From Rehmannia glutinosa (taxonomy: Eukaryota; Streptophyta; Magnoliopsida; Lamiales; Orobanchaceae), in contig JABTTQ020001091.1 of assembly GCA_016081115.2 (NCBI GenBank), forward strand, positions 62,001-126,000: 64,000 bases of DNA, in the 5' to 3' direction. A program made the translations under genes and the position numbers. Positions 33,440 to 44,944 of the stretch are shown here, in pieces. Positions within the stretch are counted from its first letter, which is position 1. The number at the start of each line of letters is the position of its first letter. Under the pieces are notes generated by a model, which was given only the letters and a program-made list of their open reading frames with translations, had not been told where the DNA came from and did not search any database.

Positions 33440-34340
33440 CCTACTTTTTAACTTTTTGTATCTGACGACGACCTCTGCAACTAGAACACGCTTTTATTCC
33501 AGACAACGACTTCATCATAACCACTTTTTTCTTAATAATCAAAATTCTATTCAACTGTCTAACTAAAACAAAAAATGTTTTTGTATTAGATGTGGAGTTA
33601 TATATTAGAAACCATGCCAATAGCTTTAATTTTTTTATGGGGGGAAAAATACAAATGAACAAACAAACACAGAGTAAAAACAACAAAGCAAAAAACCAAA
33701 AGGGCAGAGAGAACAATCTAAATCCAAGGGATAAATTATATTTAAAAAAAAAGACCACAAGTTTTTAGAATTACAAAAACACCCTTGATGTTTGATTTCA
33801 TCTTCCATATCCCACTTCATAATCAAACAACTTTCCAATTGTTTCAATAAATCTATGACATTTTTTGAAATATTATAATTATTTCCTTATATTTAAGATA
33901 AAATCAAACTTGATAGGACTTCTTATAATTTTAAAATATACCTGGATTTTTTTTTTATAATTAGGGGTCTTTTGTAACAAATTGTAAGATTGAAAATGAA
34001 CACGCTCCTTTTTCCAGTTCCTACAAGCACGGATGACAAGTAGGACACCTAAATATAATTCATGAGATCTCATGTTCCACATGGATAAAAGATACGTGTA
34101 TATCATCTTATACACGTGTTATCCATCCAACGGAATGGAATAGAGAGTTGAACAAGATTATGGAATAGGAACAAATCTGAATCCCCTTAAAAAGGATTAT
34201 TAACATACATTATGCCAGAAATTCCCTGTATTGCTCCAAAGTCTAAAATTTGATCCAAGTTTTATATTACATTATTACAAACACACTATATTGGACTTAC
34301 TAATTAAGGCATGCAGTAGTAGTTTCTAAAAGACATTTGG
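33440..34340. other. Spacer with a degraded MITE and the 3' flank of the cysteine protease
   Basis: About 33740-33985 has the outer blocks of the AATTACA MITE family (GAATTACAAAAACACCC and TTATAATTAGGGGTCTTTTG). Near 34090-34120 TACGTGTATATCATCTTATA is a short palindrome. No gene. Confidence 0.4.
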
Positions 34341-37300
34341 CTAGGAGGTATGTGTCATCACAGCAGAAACCATTGTGTTCATCCCACACATCCCATGCCC
34401 CTTGCATAGATGATAATACCCTTGCTCTCCCCATCTCGCCCCCCACGAGTTCTTGATAATCCAGTACGGTTTGTACCCTAATCGCAGGATCGAGAAACCC
34501 CTCGAACCATAGCCGACTAGAAGAACGCCGTGGTTGATCCACTTCTTGCCACAAATAAGCGGGCACGAAACGCCACCAATGTATGTTTGCATGAACACGG
34601 CATTGAGGCCAACTGCATTTAGACATTTTATTAGTATCGATTATCATATTTGGTCGATGATTGGGGAAACGACCGAGGGAAGAGGGTGATTGAGAGAAGC
34701 CAAACAAACATAACCTTCATCTTTCAAAATTACAAATACCCCCAACATCTGTTTTTATTTTACAAATTACATCTATCGACATGGGCGATTCGTAAACCAA
34801 ACAGCAACCACGAGGGAGTACTAATTAATTGTAATTTTAAAAAGTAATTAACTGTAATCTTTTTGTAATCAACTAAACCTCGTGGATAGTTTTGTAATTT
34901 ACCCTCAATTTAATTTATGAAGTGGTTCATATTTACTACCCGAAAACTTACCCAAAAATATCTTCTTCCTTGGACTTGCTAAGGTCCATGACAAAAAATT
35001 CCTCGTTCGGAGCATTAATTAGGTGCAATGAGAGCAGAAGTACTAGAAGAATGATCACACAATGATTTAATATACCTGCAAGGGGACCGTGACGGACTAA
35101 ATAGGTGGCAATTTGATTCTCGTTGACGGGAATAGTGGTGAAATTCGCAACTTTTACAGCCACTTTCTCGGGTCTGAACTTGCATTCGCCCCGTTTTCCA
35201 GTATAAGGATACGAACCTTCTTCCTCTATGCCTCCAGCCTCAATTAAGTATTTGTAGGCATTTGTCATTAATCCCCTGAACATCCATCATCACAAGCTTT
35301 TTTCTCTTTTGCATCACACTACAAATATGCACAACGCGTACAATACTCAGTTAACAAAATACTAGTAAGTAACTGATTATGATCGTCGATCAATAGGTCT
35401 TAAAAAATTGAGGCGTACCGCGTGATCACAATCGACAAGCTGTTGCTCACTAAGATTCAAAAGCTTTCCAGTTGCGATGAAATTTGCTCCTTCGATCGCT
35501 CCGGTGGTGCTAAATGCCCAGCAAGAACCACAAGTGCCCTCCATTTATGGAATTAAATGAGAAAAAAAAAAAACAAAAGAAAAAACTTCAAATACAGAGT
35601 GCCAACCATTTTAATTTATATTATTTGCATACCACGAGCTACATGTGGTATCGCTTACCCTTTATAAGGGTATTGACCAGGGTTCGAACCTTGTATCTTT
35701 CAGTTTATTTGAAATTTATTCCTTCATCTCCAACCAATACTCCCAATTTATTAAAAAAAAATTATGTTATTTGCATATTGGTATGATAGGGAAATTAAGT
35801 TGCCAAGAATTAGTTGCATCAGATCACATTGCAGAGTATTTTCAGGGCAACACACGAAACTAAGATTTTTCCATACATTAAAGGGACAATTACATAAAAC
35901 CCCCTGAGGTTTGGGCTAATTACAAAAAACCCAGAAAATTTTGAAAATTACAAAAACCCCTCTGCTTACATCTTCCCCCTTCATAAGCAAAAAAATTTCA
36001 AAAAACCAAATTTCAAAAAACCACCCTGATACATGTAGAAATATTACAGTTAACCCCTTAAATTTAAGACATAATCAAACCTGATGGGGCTTTTTTTAAT
36101 TTTGAAACATCTCTGGATTTTTTTTTTTGTAATTAGCCCAAATCTTGGAGGTGTTTTTGTAATTATCCCTACATTAAATTAAACATTATCATTGATCAGA
36201 GAAAAAGTTTTTTTCTAGAATTTTTTCTATATTCAAATTCTTCCATCCAAATTCAATTTACTAGTAAACTGAAGTTACTGGAAAATGAAAAAAAATTGAA
36301 AATTTATTAAGCTTTTCAAAATAAGATTTTACACCAAAAATCCCAACAAAATATCATCTTTCGTCGCGAAATTGAAAATCCACACTTTGCGGTGGTGAGG
36401 TGGCAACGCTTTTGAATTTTTCCGACCAAAATTATCATCAATGTGCCAACTTTGTTAAATTAAAATCATAAATTGCAAATTTTAAAAATAAAAGTCGTAA
36501 AACGCCGCAAACCAAAATTATAGGACCAATTTTGCCGGATGGGATCTTCTATTGCAAAATGGTGTTTCATCTTCTATTCCACCGCACGGATGATTGACAC
36601 GTGTATAAAAATTACCATATGAAAAACCCAGAATTTAGGCATGATTTATGCTTCAAATTAATATGGTAACTTTTATACACGTGTGTCAATCATCCGTGTG
36701 GTGGAATAGAAGATGAAACACTATTTTGCAATACAAGATCCCATCCGCAATTTTGCAATTAAGCCTTTGGGACTGACAAATACTTTCATAGTTTTTTCTA
36801 AATATATATTTTAGTTTTCCTTATTTTCTCCAAAAAAATAATTACACAGCAATTATAAATTTATAATTACTGAAAAATGAACAAAAAAATAATCACCTGC
36901 ATCTTGACATCAGTAACAGCACCTTTTTCCCTCCAATCAAAGCTATCCGGCAAATCCCCCACCTCCATAATCTCCGCCGCCGCCACCGCTTCGTTCTCCA
37001 CCGTCCCGGCGGCGCCACCTCCTTTCACGCCCATATACATACCCTCAAACTCCTCCTCCGAAAGATCGGAAAACTGCGTCACGCCATGGACGGCGGTGGG
37101 GTCCATGGCCTGGTGCTCCGCCGCCCTGATTAAGTTTTTGGCGAAGATCCCGAGGCGGTGCAGGTACTCCGCGCGTGTAGTGTACTCTTTCCCGTACTCC
37201 GCCATGAAAGTCTTGAACCGGAGCTCCGCCGCCGTGCCGAGGAGGCGGTTCGCATGGTGGTTTTCGGTGACTTGGAGGATTTTTGGGTCGTTTTCGGGGT

Positions 37301-37382
37301 GGTTTGCTTGGAGGGTCGGTGCGCAGGTTAAGAGTATGAGAGCAGTTGCAACGCCTGCTGCGTAGATTAGACCACCTCCCAT
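34341..37382 (-). CDS. Papain-like cysteine protease (RD19/cathepsin F-like), 4 exons, one frameshift
   Basis: Exons: 37382-36897, 35538-35419, 35318-35076, 34612-34341 (TAG), GT-AG introns. The product is a C1A preproprotease, probably vacuolar or secreted. It has a signal peptide (about residues 1-26) and an inhibitory propeptide whose EYLHRLGIFAKNLIRAAEHQ fits the ERFNAQ spacing of the cathepsin-F class, followed by GVTQFSDLSEEEF. The mature enzyme starts near LPDSFDWREKGAVTDVK. It has the oxyanion Gln in KMQ, the nucleophile in GTCGSCWAFSTTGA (exon 2), then SEQQLVDCDHA, then His in INHGVLLVGYG and Asn in WIIKNSWG (exon 4). The exon sum is 1121 nt, one short of 374 codons. In exon 3 at 35273-35276 four G (minus strand) stand where the conserved C.GGLM sequence needs five, shifting the frame. 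Otherwise intact, so sequencing error is plausible. Intron 1 holds three transposons. Confidence 0.93.
34717..34910. mobile_element. Degraded MITE in cysteine protease intron 3
   Basis: Inverted blocks CAAAATTACAAATACCCCC and CTTTTTGTAATCAAC..TTTGTAATTTACCCTC belong to the AATTACA MITE family. Ends and TSD not exact. Confidence 0.45.
35631..35766 (+). mobile_element. tRNA-derived SINE in cysteine protease intron 1, 10-bp TSD
   Basis: Starts ACCACGAGCTACATGTGGTA, B box GGTTCGAACC, then TATCTTTCAGTTT and an A-tail. Flanked by TTATTTGCAT (35621-35630 and 35767-35776). Same family as 26843-26972. It lies opposite to the gene's direction. Confidence 0.82.
35883..36169. mobile_element. MULE-type MITE in cysteine protease intron 1, exact 9-bp TSD
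   Basis: Left GGGACAATTACATAAAACCC; right in reverse GGGATAATTACAAAAACACC; both arms continue to TTTGGGCTAATTACAAAAA. The exact 9-bp repeat TACATTAAA flanks it (35874-35882 and 36170-36178). Best-preserved member of the family in the window. Confidence 0.88.
36535..36748. repeat. Near-perfect hairpin MITE in cysteine protease intron 1
   Basis: The arm 36535-36621 (GGATGGGATCTTCTATTGCA ... GGATGATTGACACGTG) is the reverse complement of 36662-36748 with a few mismatches and one 2-nt indel, separated by a loop of about 40 nt. A transcript would fold into a stem of roughly 85 bp. No protein potential. It looks like a foldback MITE; sequences reminiscent of the arm occur near 34090 and 37660. Confidence 0.85.
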
Positions 37383-38659
37383 TTTGTGCTATGGATGGAT
37401 GGATAGTGGTAACTCCGGTTTATGATAAAGGTTGGCGGTGAGGTTTTTCGGTTTTATTCAATTTTTGCCCCTTCGTTTCTCGTTAATTATATTTTGGCTC
37501 AAAAAGGTTACATATATGAAATGATAAAGAGAATTTTCTTTTGTTGGATTTTTCGTGTAATTTATTAGTTCTTACCTAGAAATTATATACAGTGCAGCAA
37601 TTTATTTTAGTGTATTGATTTTATGAGAATGGCCTATTCCAATTTTGTGTTCCACTATTCTATTCATCCAGATGATCACCACATGTCAACGAGATAAACA
37701 CGAGTGGTTGATTGTTTAAATGTATTAGCATGTGTCATTCATTCAGATGAATGGAACATGAAATGAAACAATAAATTGGAACATGCGTGAAATCTAAACC
37801 CGTTTTAAGTGGGATGAGATATCATATTCCATTCTTCTTATTTCATATATTGGATTAAAAATACGTGTACAATTTTAAAACTGGTACATATATCATTCAT
37901 TTGATGTAGAGAAATAGGGAGTGAAACTGGAAAGTGTAGCATGAAATCTCAATCGGTTTTGAGTAGCAGTAACCAACATGAAAACATATATAATTTGTGA
38001 AAATAAATTATTTAAAATAAAAATTAATTAATAATTATTACTACTAATTTTACTAACTCGGAAAATGTTAAAAATAAAAGAAAAAGGTTGAAGCAAGAAT
38101 CAATTAACAGGGTTAATAGTGGAAATTTAGTTTTATAATTGGGGTGCAGGTTTTGCACAGGAGTCAGCTCCCCATGCAAACTAGTAGTCTAGTTCTCTAC
38201 GAGCGTGACACGTGTACCAGGATTTTCTCCACGTATTGGATACTCATGTACAGTTCCCCGTTTATGATAATTAACGAAGTTCCCAAGAAAATTGGATGAA
38301 TTTCCTTTAAAAAGTCGACAGTATAATTGTTTTTTCTAATATTGACTGGTTTAAAATGTTATATAAGGCATACTTTTGATAATATTTATTACGATGAACC
38401 GATGAAGTTCCCAAGAACTCTGATATTGTGTTATTTATTTTCTAAAGGTATAACACAATTATTTGTTTGTCACTACGCATTATGTAGGAAAATATTATGA
38501 AACAATCAAACAAAGACATTACCCATGACCATCTTAAATTATTTTTATATTTGTTTTAAATGCAAAATAAAGGTTTTGAAGGGCACAATCGAAAATTCAG
38601 ACAATGGGGAAAAGATGGATTTTGTAATTACAGGGATTTCTTATCAAAGAGGCTTGTAA
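37383..38659. other. Upstream region of the cysteine protease, no gene seen
   Basis: AT-rich. The first few hundred bases should hold the protease promoter, but no TATA box was assigned with confidence. Around 37660-37880 short inverted words (CATTCATTCAGATGAATG) recall the foldback MITE. Confidence 0.4.
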
Positions 38660-38980
38660 ATCCCAAACTAGTGTAAATGTGTAATGGGTTGATAAATGCC
38701 ATTTCTTGGCCCATCAATATTCCCAAATGCCTCCACCGAATATATATGTTATAAAAATCAACGTATAAGGTCTAACCCCGATTAATCCCCGCCTAGGCGC
38801 TAGACCTCATTTGTCCGCCTACTATTTTCTTTTCCGATTAGGGTTGCCCAAGTCCCCAGCCTAGACGCTAGGCCCCAGTCTGCCACCTAGCGCTTTTTAC
38901 AACATTGTCGAATATTACACGGTAAGTATATTATATGGCCTTTAACATTTCAATTATAAGTAAAAGCATTATCTGATAAG
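38660..38980. repeat. Left copy of the direct repeat flanking the ARM gene
   Basis: Shares CCCAAACTAGTGTAA, TGGGTTGATAAATGCCATTT and GGTAAGTATATTATATGGCC, then TTTAACATTTCAATTATA and AGCATTATCTGATAAGTTTA with 43015-44400. This copy is interrupted at about 38752-38907 by a GC-rich repeat (CCTAGGCGCTAGACC ... ACAACATTG). Confidence 0.8.
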
Positions 38981-39163
38981 TTTAATCAGAAATCATGATT
39001 CACGTTCCTGTTCAGCTGACTGGTGTGCCAGACATTGGCATAAAAAAACAGTAATCTAATCTGTTTTTATTGCAAGCGATCATACACCTTCTGTACTGAA
39101 ATTAACTTCCTACTAATCAATACAAATTTCCAAATTGATGATTGAAAATTTCATCATCACATC

Positions 39164-42100
39164 TCAAGATGAAATATCATATCTCAAATCCCGAAATCTA
39201 CTTAGTAAGTTCAACTTGTATTTCTCAATTTCATTATCCTCGGCAGAATCTGGGACTGACCTGATAACAGGTATTGCTCCAGCTTCATGTAATGCACCAA
39301 CAGCGTCATCTACAGTATCACCGAATAATAGCCATTAAAATCCATAAGTTGTATATCCATGCAATGCGTTTCTTAGAGAGATTATCTATACACACAACAA
39401 AAAAAAAAGGGCGGTGTGTCACTGGTGTCCAAGGGGGGAAGGATGGTTTTCCAGGCAACGAAACGAAAATGGCATAAGAATGTCTGAAGTAGAAAACTAA
39501 GTTCAGCAGTCTCATGATCATTGATTTCCATCAACACCAAATTGACAGCTTTTAAAAAAAAAAAAGGTGCTAATGAAGGATACTACAACATCTCAATTTG
39601 CTTGTTTGATATTTTGGTACCCCCAAATAACCTGTTTGTTGCCTAAAGAAAGATTTGACAATCAAATCAAAAAAATATCTGCTGCAGTTGAAAAAAAAAA
39701 AAAGCAAAAGCAGCTCGTAAGGCAGTAGATTACCCAAGTACTCATTAGCACCTTCTGCAACACTTCAATGTTTTATTATTTGCGTTTTTTCTTTTGTAAG
39801 TGGTAATTGGTACATTACTAAAAGAAAGAAACAGATTTTTAAAAAATTTGAGCAGGCCAAATTGGAATTACATAGATCAAGAATTTACGGCCCCCTGTGC
39901 TGGTAAAATAATATAAAGGAGCAGGTTAAAAAGCACTAGAAGAGGACTGAAAAATATATTCGAGGGATGTTTCTTGCTGTCATTCAGCACAAAAATGTTT
40001 TTCTAACTCCTCTTGTTGAAAAAAGATAAAAAATACCAAGACTATCTCTTCACTTATAGAAATCCAGAAAATAGAAAAATATTATAGCAATAATTGCACA
40101 AATGCTTTTTTATTGCACGAACTTGAATATGTGAGGGCCCTGCATTTGGTATGTACTTGGCAGTAGGTCAATTCACAGGAAACACATTACTTTACGATCA
40201 AAAGAAACAATCACGCCACATTCCTGTTTGATTGTCAAGTGTTCGACATGGGTACTTGAACATTGATTAAAGAGTTCATGCAGTAACCAGTAAAGAGTTC
40301 ACATTGCAAGAGCATCTCTCAACATAGGCATGTACGAGAAACACAGAAAACAACTTAAATCTGACCTGACTTTGAGATGGCAACAAGAGCTTTCAGAGCT
40401 GCATTTCGAGTGCGGTCATCTTTCGCAGACGCTAACATACATACGAGCTCCTGAGCTCCTCCCAATTCAACTATTTTCATTCTCCTTTTATCTGAGCATC
40501 GAAAGGGAAGGAATTAAAAGTGCCTAAGATGCTGTTAACAACACTCAAATTTCGGCTATCAGGCAAAGATCAAGGATGACAAAAGTCATCAGCCCCCGCA
40601 ACGTGCTAATCTCTGTTGTAATCACATTTACAACAGCTGGATGTGTGCAGTGTGCAATGTTCAAGCTTGGGCACAATTTATGATATCCCACTTGGGTTAC
40701 TAGTTTATATTTTCTTTCTTTCTAGTTCCATTTTTCTCTTCTTTTTTTTTTCCGAGTTTTGTCTTAGTGAGAGTACACATACACATACTAATGTGAATCC
40801 ATCTACGAAGGATCCTGGCAACACCAAATGCAAGATATTTCGAATTTTGAAGACATTGTAATCGAGTTCTTGTTGTATTCGGCTAACTTAGATTAGGTAT
40901 TTATTTGAGTTGTTTGAGTCATTTTTGTGTTAATGGGCAGCAAGATATCAGGCCGCGGTACAAAAAATTGATGTTGCAGCACAAAAACACAGTTTTGCGG
41001 ACAACGAAATTCCGTGCCGCGGCGCAAGAATTTGCAGAAATATAGTAAACATTACCATCTATAGCAAAACGAGCTAATCTGGATGCTCCCATTCTTTTGA
41101 ACAAAGGATCCTTCACATGTAGAAGTGAAACAGACTGCTGCATCAAATTTTCTCCTACAGAAGGTCAAAAATGTAAACATCTGAGTTTGATATGAAAGAG
41201 TGGAGTAACTACATTTCAATTGGCTTATCCTTCAATAAACATACCCATGTACGGAAATAAGTTGTAACCAACTACAGTTGCAGTCCCAAAAAATAGTGTC
41301 TTCAATACCCATCCTATTTTTCTTTCTGCCTCCTCTTCTATTGATCGTTCATCTATTACAATGGCACATAAACAACTAAATTAGTATCAAGATACACAAC
41401 ACAAACTACAGGAAATGAAATCGACAAATAGTCTAACACATAATCTTGAACTTACAGAGAAACCATGAACAGACCTCACCCAAGACCATATGTGGGGAAA
41501 AAAACTATGAACATGAGTCCATATGTTAATAATAATTTAGTACTCTATGGTGAGAATCGGACACAAATGCCTCCAATTAACCAACACATGCATGTCTGGG
41601 CATATATATTTTTAGAAAAAATAAAAAATCATCCACTTTGGCTGATGCTCTCCAATACAAATTCATCTGCCTCCCAACTAAAATTCTACAGGAGGTGTGT
41701 TTCAGTTATGTAACCAGCTTAGCTCTTCATATTTTAATTCAAAAGATTACCTTAACATCCAAATGCCTTGTTAACTATACCAGAACAAAACTTCACTCCA
41801 TTCCTTTAGACTCAACAGAATCTAAGTAATCCATTTACCAAAAAACAATGTAGGATTAACTGATGACCGTTATCCCCGTACTTCTCACATAATTATTTCC
41901 GAATCTGATTCATATTTAAAAGTTGAGACCATAGGATATGCAGACAATTGAAGTCATAAACTGAGTGCAAATTAGTCATAAACTAGTGTGATTGCAGTTA
42001 TGCTACGTCTTTACGTAAATATCACTTCGCGAAATGGATAGAGGAAAGTTATTAGAATTATATTAACAATACAAATTATTCAATCAGATCCACTATTAAT

Positions 42101-42847
42101 GAACATGGAGACAAGCTCTACAATATAGCACACCTACCTTTTTTTAAAAATGATGAAGAGAAGTTTCGAGATTGTACATTCACTGGATTCCTTCTGCATA
42201 GAGACTGCATTTTCAGTCAGCAACAATAAAATAAAGAGAAAAACACCAGAAGCTTCCTAAACATACTCTTCATTCTGAAGGCTCTGTAATTTGTCCAAAT
42301 TATCTAAAGATCCATTACAAATTTTAAGTCCAAAAAAACCCAACACTGTGACACTCAATAAAGCCCTATAAAAAGAAAATGGCATACTGGACAACTTATC
42401 CCTTCAACAGTCCTACACTTTTTTCAGGCTGCAGATTTTTTCCACACAATGGCCAACTATTGGCTTGTTTTTAGTCTTCATCCCATGGTTGTTTTAGGGA
42501 TTATAAAAAAATAAAGGAAATCTGATTAATTTGCATAATTTCTCGCAAGAAATGGTACAGATGCGAAAAATACTAAATATCTAACTTTAATCCCTATAAC
42601 AGAAGACAAATCTATCCAGAAGACAAAAGCAAAAGAATTATAAGTTATTTAATATTTGTTACAATCATATTGGATGGATGAACCTTTTCTAGCGAAAAAG
42701 ACCAGTTTATGTAATTGGGGAGGAGTGCAGTACCGAAAATTTCATGGGTGTATATGTACTTTCGTTCTGCAACATTGAAAATCCACGCGAGGGATTGGGG
42801 CAGTTGATAACTGCTTTGTAGTAGACGAGCTTGACAATGCGATTCAT
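39164..42847 (-). CDS. Small ARM-repeat protein with a putative membrane segment, 6 exons
   Basis: Exons: 42847-42734, 42204-42138, 41352-41245, 41154-41056, 40491-40366, 39309-39164 (TGA). All splice phases agree and give 660 nt, 219 residues, with no lesion. The N-terminus (MNRIVKLVYYKAVINCPNPS) is basic and may be an organelle transit peptide. After an acidic stretch (ERSIEEEAERK) comes a hydrophobic segment (TLFFGTATVVGYNLFPYM) that could anchor it in a membrane. The C-terminal half has armadillo-like helices: LLHVKDPLFKRMGASRLARF, RRMKIVELGGAQELVCMLAS, DRTRNAALKALVAIS, DDAVGALHEAGAIPVIRS. It resembles a conserved small plant ARM-repeat superfamily protein. Partner and function are not known to me. 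Confidence 0.85.
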
Positions 42848-43014
42848 CAAGGATTGCTTGTAGGTTATTGCAAGCTTAGAAGAGGTGGTGGTGGGCGGCG
42901 TCTACGGCGGCCGGCTACTGTGTAGAAAGACAGAGTGGCGGCGAGGCTGAAATTGGGGCCGGCGTTGGGACTGTGATGGTAAATAGGATTGTGATTAATT
43001 CATGGGCCATAATG

Positions 43015-43146
43015 TAAAGCCCAAACTAGTGTAATGGGTTGATAAATGCCATTTTCCTGGCCCATCCATATTCCTAAATGCCTCCATAGAGTATTACACG
43101 CCTACACGGTAAGTATATTATATGGCCTTTAACATTTCAATTATAT
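43015..43146. repeat. Right copy of the direct repeat flanking the ARM gene (first part)
   Basis: Matches 38663-38965; the remainder (AGCATTATCTGATAAGTTTA) resumes at about 44378 after a 1.2-kb insertion. Confidence 0.8.
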
Positions 43147-44376
43147 ACCATCTCCAGTAGTTTGCACCATTTTAGTACAAAATTTACACTATTTTAGTGT
43201 AAAATTATTATTCCATGTCCAGCAGTTTGCACTATTTTCTGCACTAAAAAAATATTCCATAAGATTCCTTATTTTATTAATTTAATATTGATTTTTGTCA
43301 CTTTATAATTAATAAAATGTTTTATATATGTAATTTATTTAATATAATATTTATTATTATTTTTAGTATTAAAATTAATCAAATTCAAACAATATATAAA
43401 ATTTAATAAAATAATACAAAATTAAAATAAAAAATATTCCATAATATTCTTTATTTTATTCGTTTGATTTTGATTTTTATTAATTTACAAATAAAACATA
43501 CGTAATTTTATTTTATTATAATATTAATTGAATTTTATATTTTTATAATTTATATTAAAGTAAGATTATAAATTGAAATAATTAAATTTTATTAAAATTA
43601 AAAATTATATATATATATATTGTTCGGTCCCAAAAATCGAGACCTCCCAAGATTCCTAACTCGATCATCCGCCATCTTCCTGCACAAGACTACCGGAAGG
43701 ATTCCGGCGTTAGCACTCCGACGATCAAGTTAGTAAACAGAAGAAGTGTGTATATAAAAAAATATGGAAAAGCTAAATGTGAAAAAAGAAGATCTAGATG
43801 ATGATAGTTTTGTTAGAGCTCAGCTCTACCCCTCAGGGTTTAATAATTTTTACCCGAGCTCGAATTTCAAATTCACAGCTCGAGACCAAAGGTGGTTAAG
43901 CTCAGCTCTACCCATCGGGGTTTAATATTTTTTACCCGAGCTCGAATTTCAAATTCACAGCTCGAGACCAAAGGTGGTTAGAGCTCAGCTCTACCCATCG
44001 GGGTTTAATATTTTTACCCGAGCTCGAATTTCAAACTCACAGCTAGGGACCAAAGGTGGTTAGAGCTCAGCTCTACCCCTCAGGGTTTAATAATTTTTAC
44101 CCGAGCTCGAATTTCAAATTCACAACTCGGGACCAAAGGTGGTTAGAGCTCAACTCTACCCTTCGGGGTTTAATAATTTTACCAAAACTTATTTAATTAA
44201 TGAAAAAAAAAAAAAAAAAGAAGAAAAAAAAAACAAAAAAATAGTGCAACAAAAGTGCTGCGCAGCACTGTACAATTCATCAAAATAGCGCCAAAGGTTG
44301 GCACATTGCTGGAGAGAGAAATTTGGCATTGAACACCACTTTGGCCTCTTGCTGGAGATGTTCTAGAGTCTAGATA
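43147..44376. mobile_element. TIR-type insertion with an LTR-like piece and tandem array
   Basis: The left end CATCTCCAGTAGTTTGCACC and the right end in reverse CATCTCCAGCAAGAGG share an 11-base inverted terminus. The interior starts very AT-rich, then from 43621 has TGTTCGGTCCCAAAAATCGA and ACTCCGACGATCAAGTTAGT in the style of a Tat LTR, an 83-bp tandem array and an A-tract. It interrupts the repeat copy that is nearly continuous at 38.9 kb. Class and TSD not settled. Confidence 0.5.
43812..44183. repeat. Tandem array, about 4.5 copies of an 82-83 bp unit
   Basis: Units start at 43812, 43895, 43977, 44059 and 44142, each GTTAGAGCTCAGCTCTACCC (one variant lacks GA), then GGGTTTAATA, ACCCGAGCTCGAATTTCAAA and CAGCTCGAGACCAAAGGTG. 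AGAGCTCAGCTCT is a near-palindrome. Non-coding. Confidence 0.92.
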
Positions 44377-44662
44377 CAAGCATTATCTGATAAGTTTAGT
44401 GTGTAAATATAATATTTTTATTATTTTTACATTTACATTATATAAGTATAATTAAATTTTGAATAGTTATAATGTAATACGATTTTTTTAGAGCCAAAAT
44501 TGACATACTTCTCCAATGAAAATCAAAATTAACCGAGACGCATTGTTTTTAGTCATCAGCCAAGAATTAATTGCTATGTCCTTTTCCCAATTATAGATTT
44601 CAGTACTAGCAAATCAAAGGTTTGTGTTTCTTCAGTTGCCCATCAAATTACTCGTGTTTGTC

Positions 44663-44934
44663 CTTTTTTTTTTTTTACTCAGCTTCCACGCTTACACCTG
44701 ACTATGCCTGAGGACAACATCTTCGGCTCCTCATCACTGTTGTCAAGGTAAATCGCGGGATGTGCACGAACTGGCCAATATTCTGGTGGGGTCTGCCGAT
44801 GTACAACCAGATCCTCACGGGTAAAGAGAACAAGTATGTTCGATCATCCGAAATCTAATCATAGTTGATCTCCCCCGAATCGAACCCACACAAATGCTAT
44901 TCAGTATGAGTACCCATCAATCCTTCAACCGGAA
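44663..44934 (-). mobile_element. tRNA-derived SINE, 10-bp TSD
   Basis: Flanked by CGTGTTTGTC (44653-44662 and 44935-44944). The minus strand ends in an A-tail beside the left TSD and carries the B box GGTTCGATTCG. The body matches the 3' module of the composite SINE at 23834 (ATACTGAATAGCAT, GTTCTCTTTAC, GGATCTGGTTGTAC). Confidence 0.85.
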
Positions 44935-44944
44935 CGTGTTTGTC

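Noticed and set aside
35640..35766. Additional tRNA gene (GGTTCGAACC with A-box-like head)
   Set aside because: No acceptor stem or cloverleaf can be formed; the A-tail and TSD identify a SINE.
36877..37365. 162-codon plus-strand open frame
   Set aside because: Exact shadow of cysteine protease exon 1, caused by its GC-rich codon usage; no start context or family.
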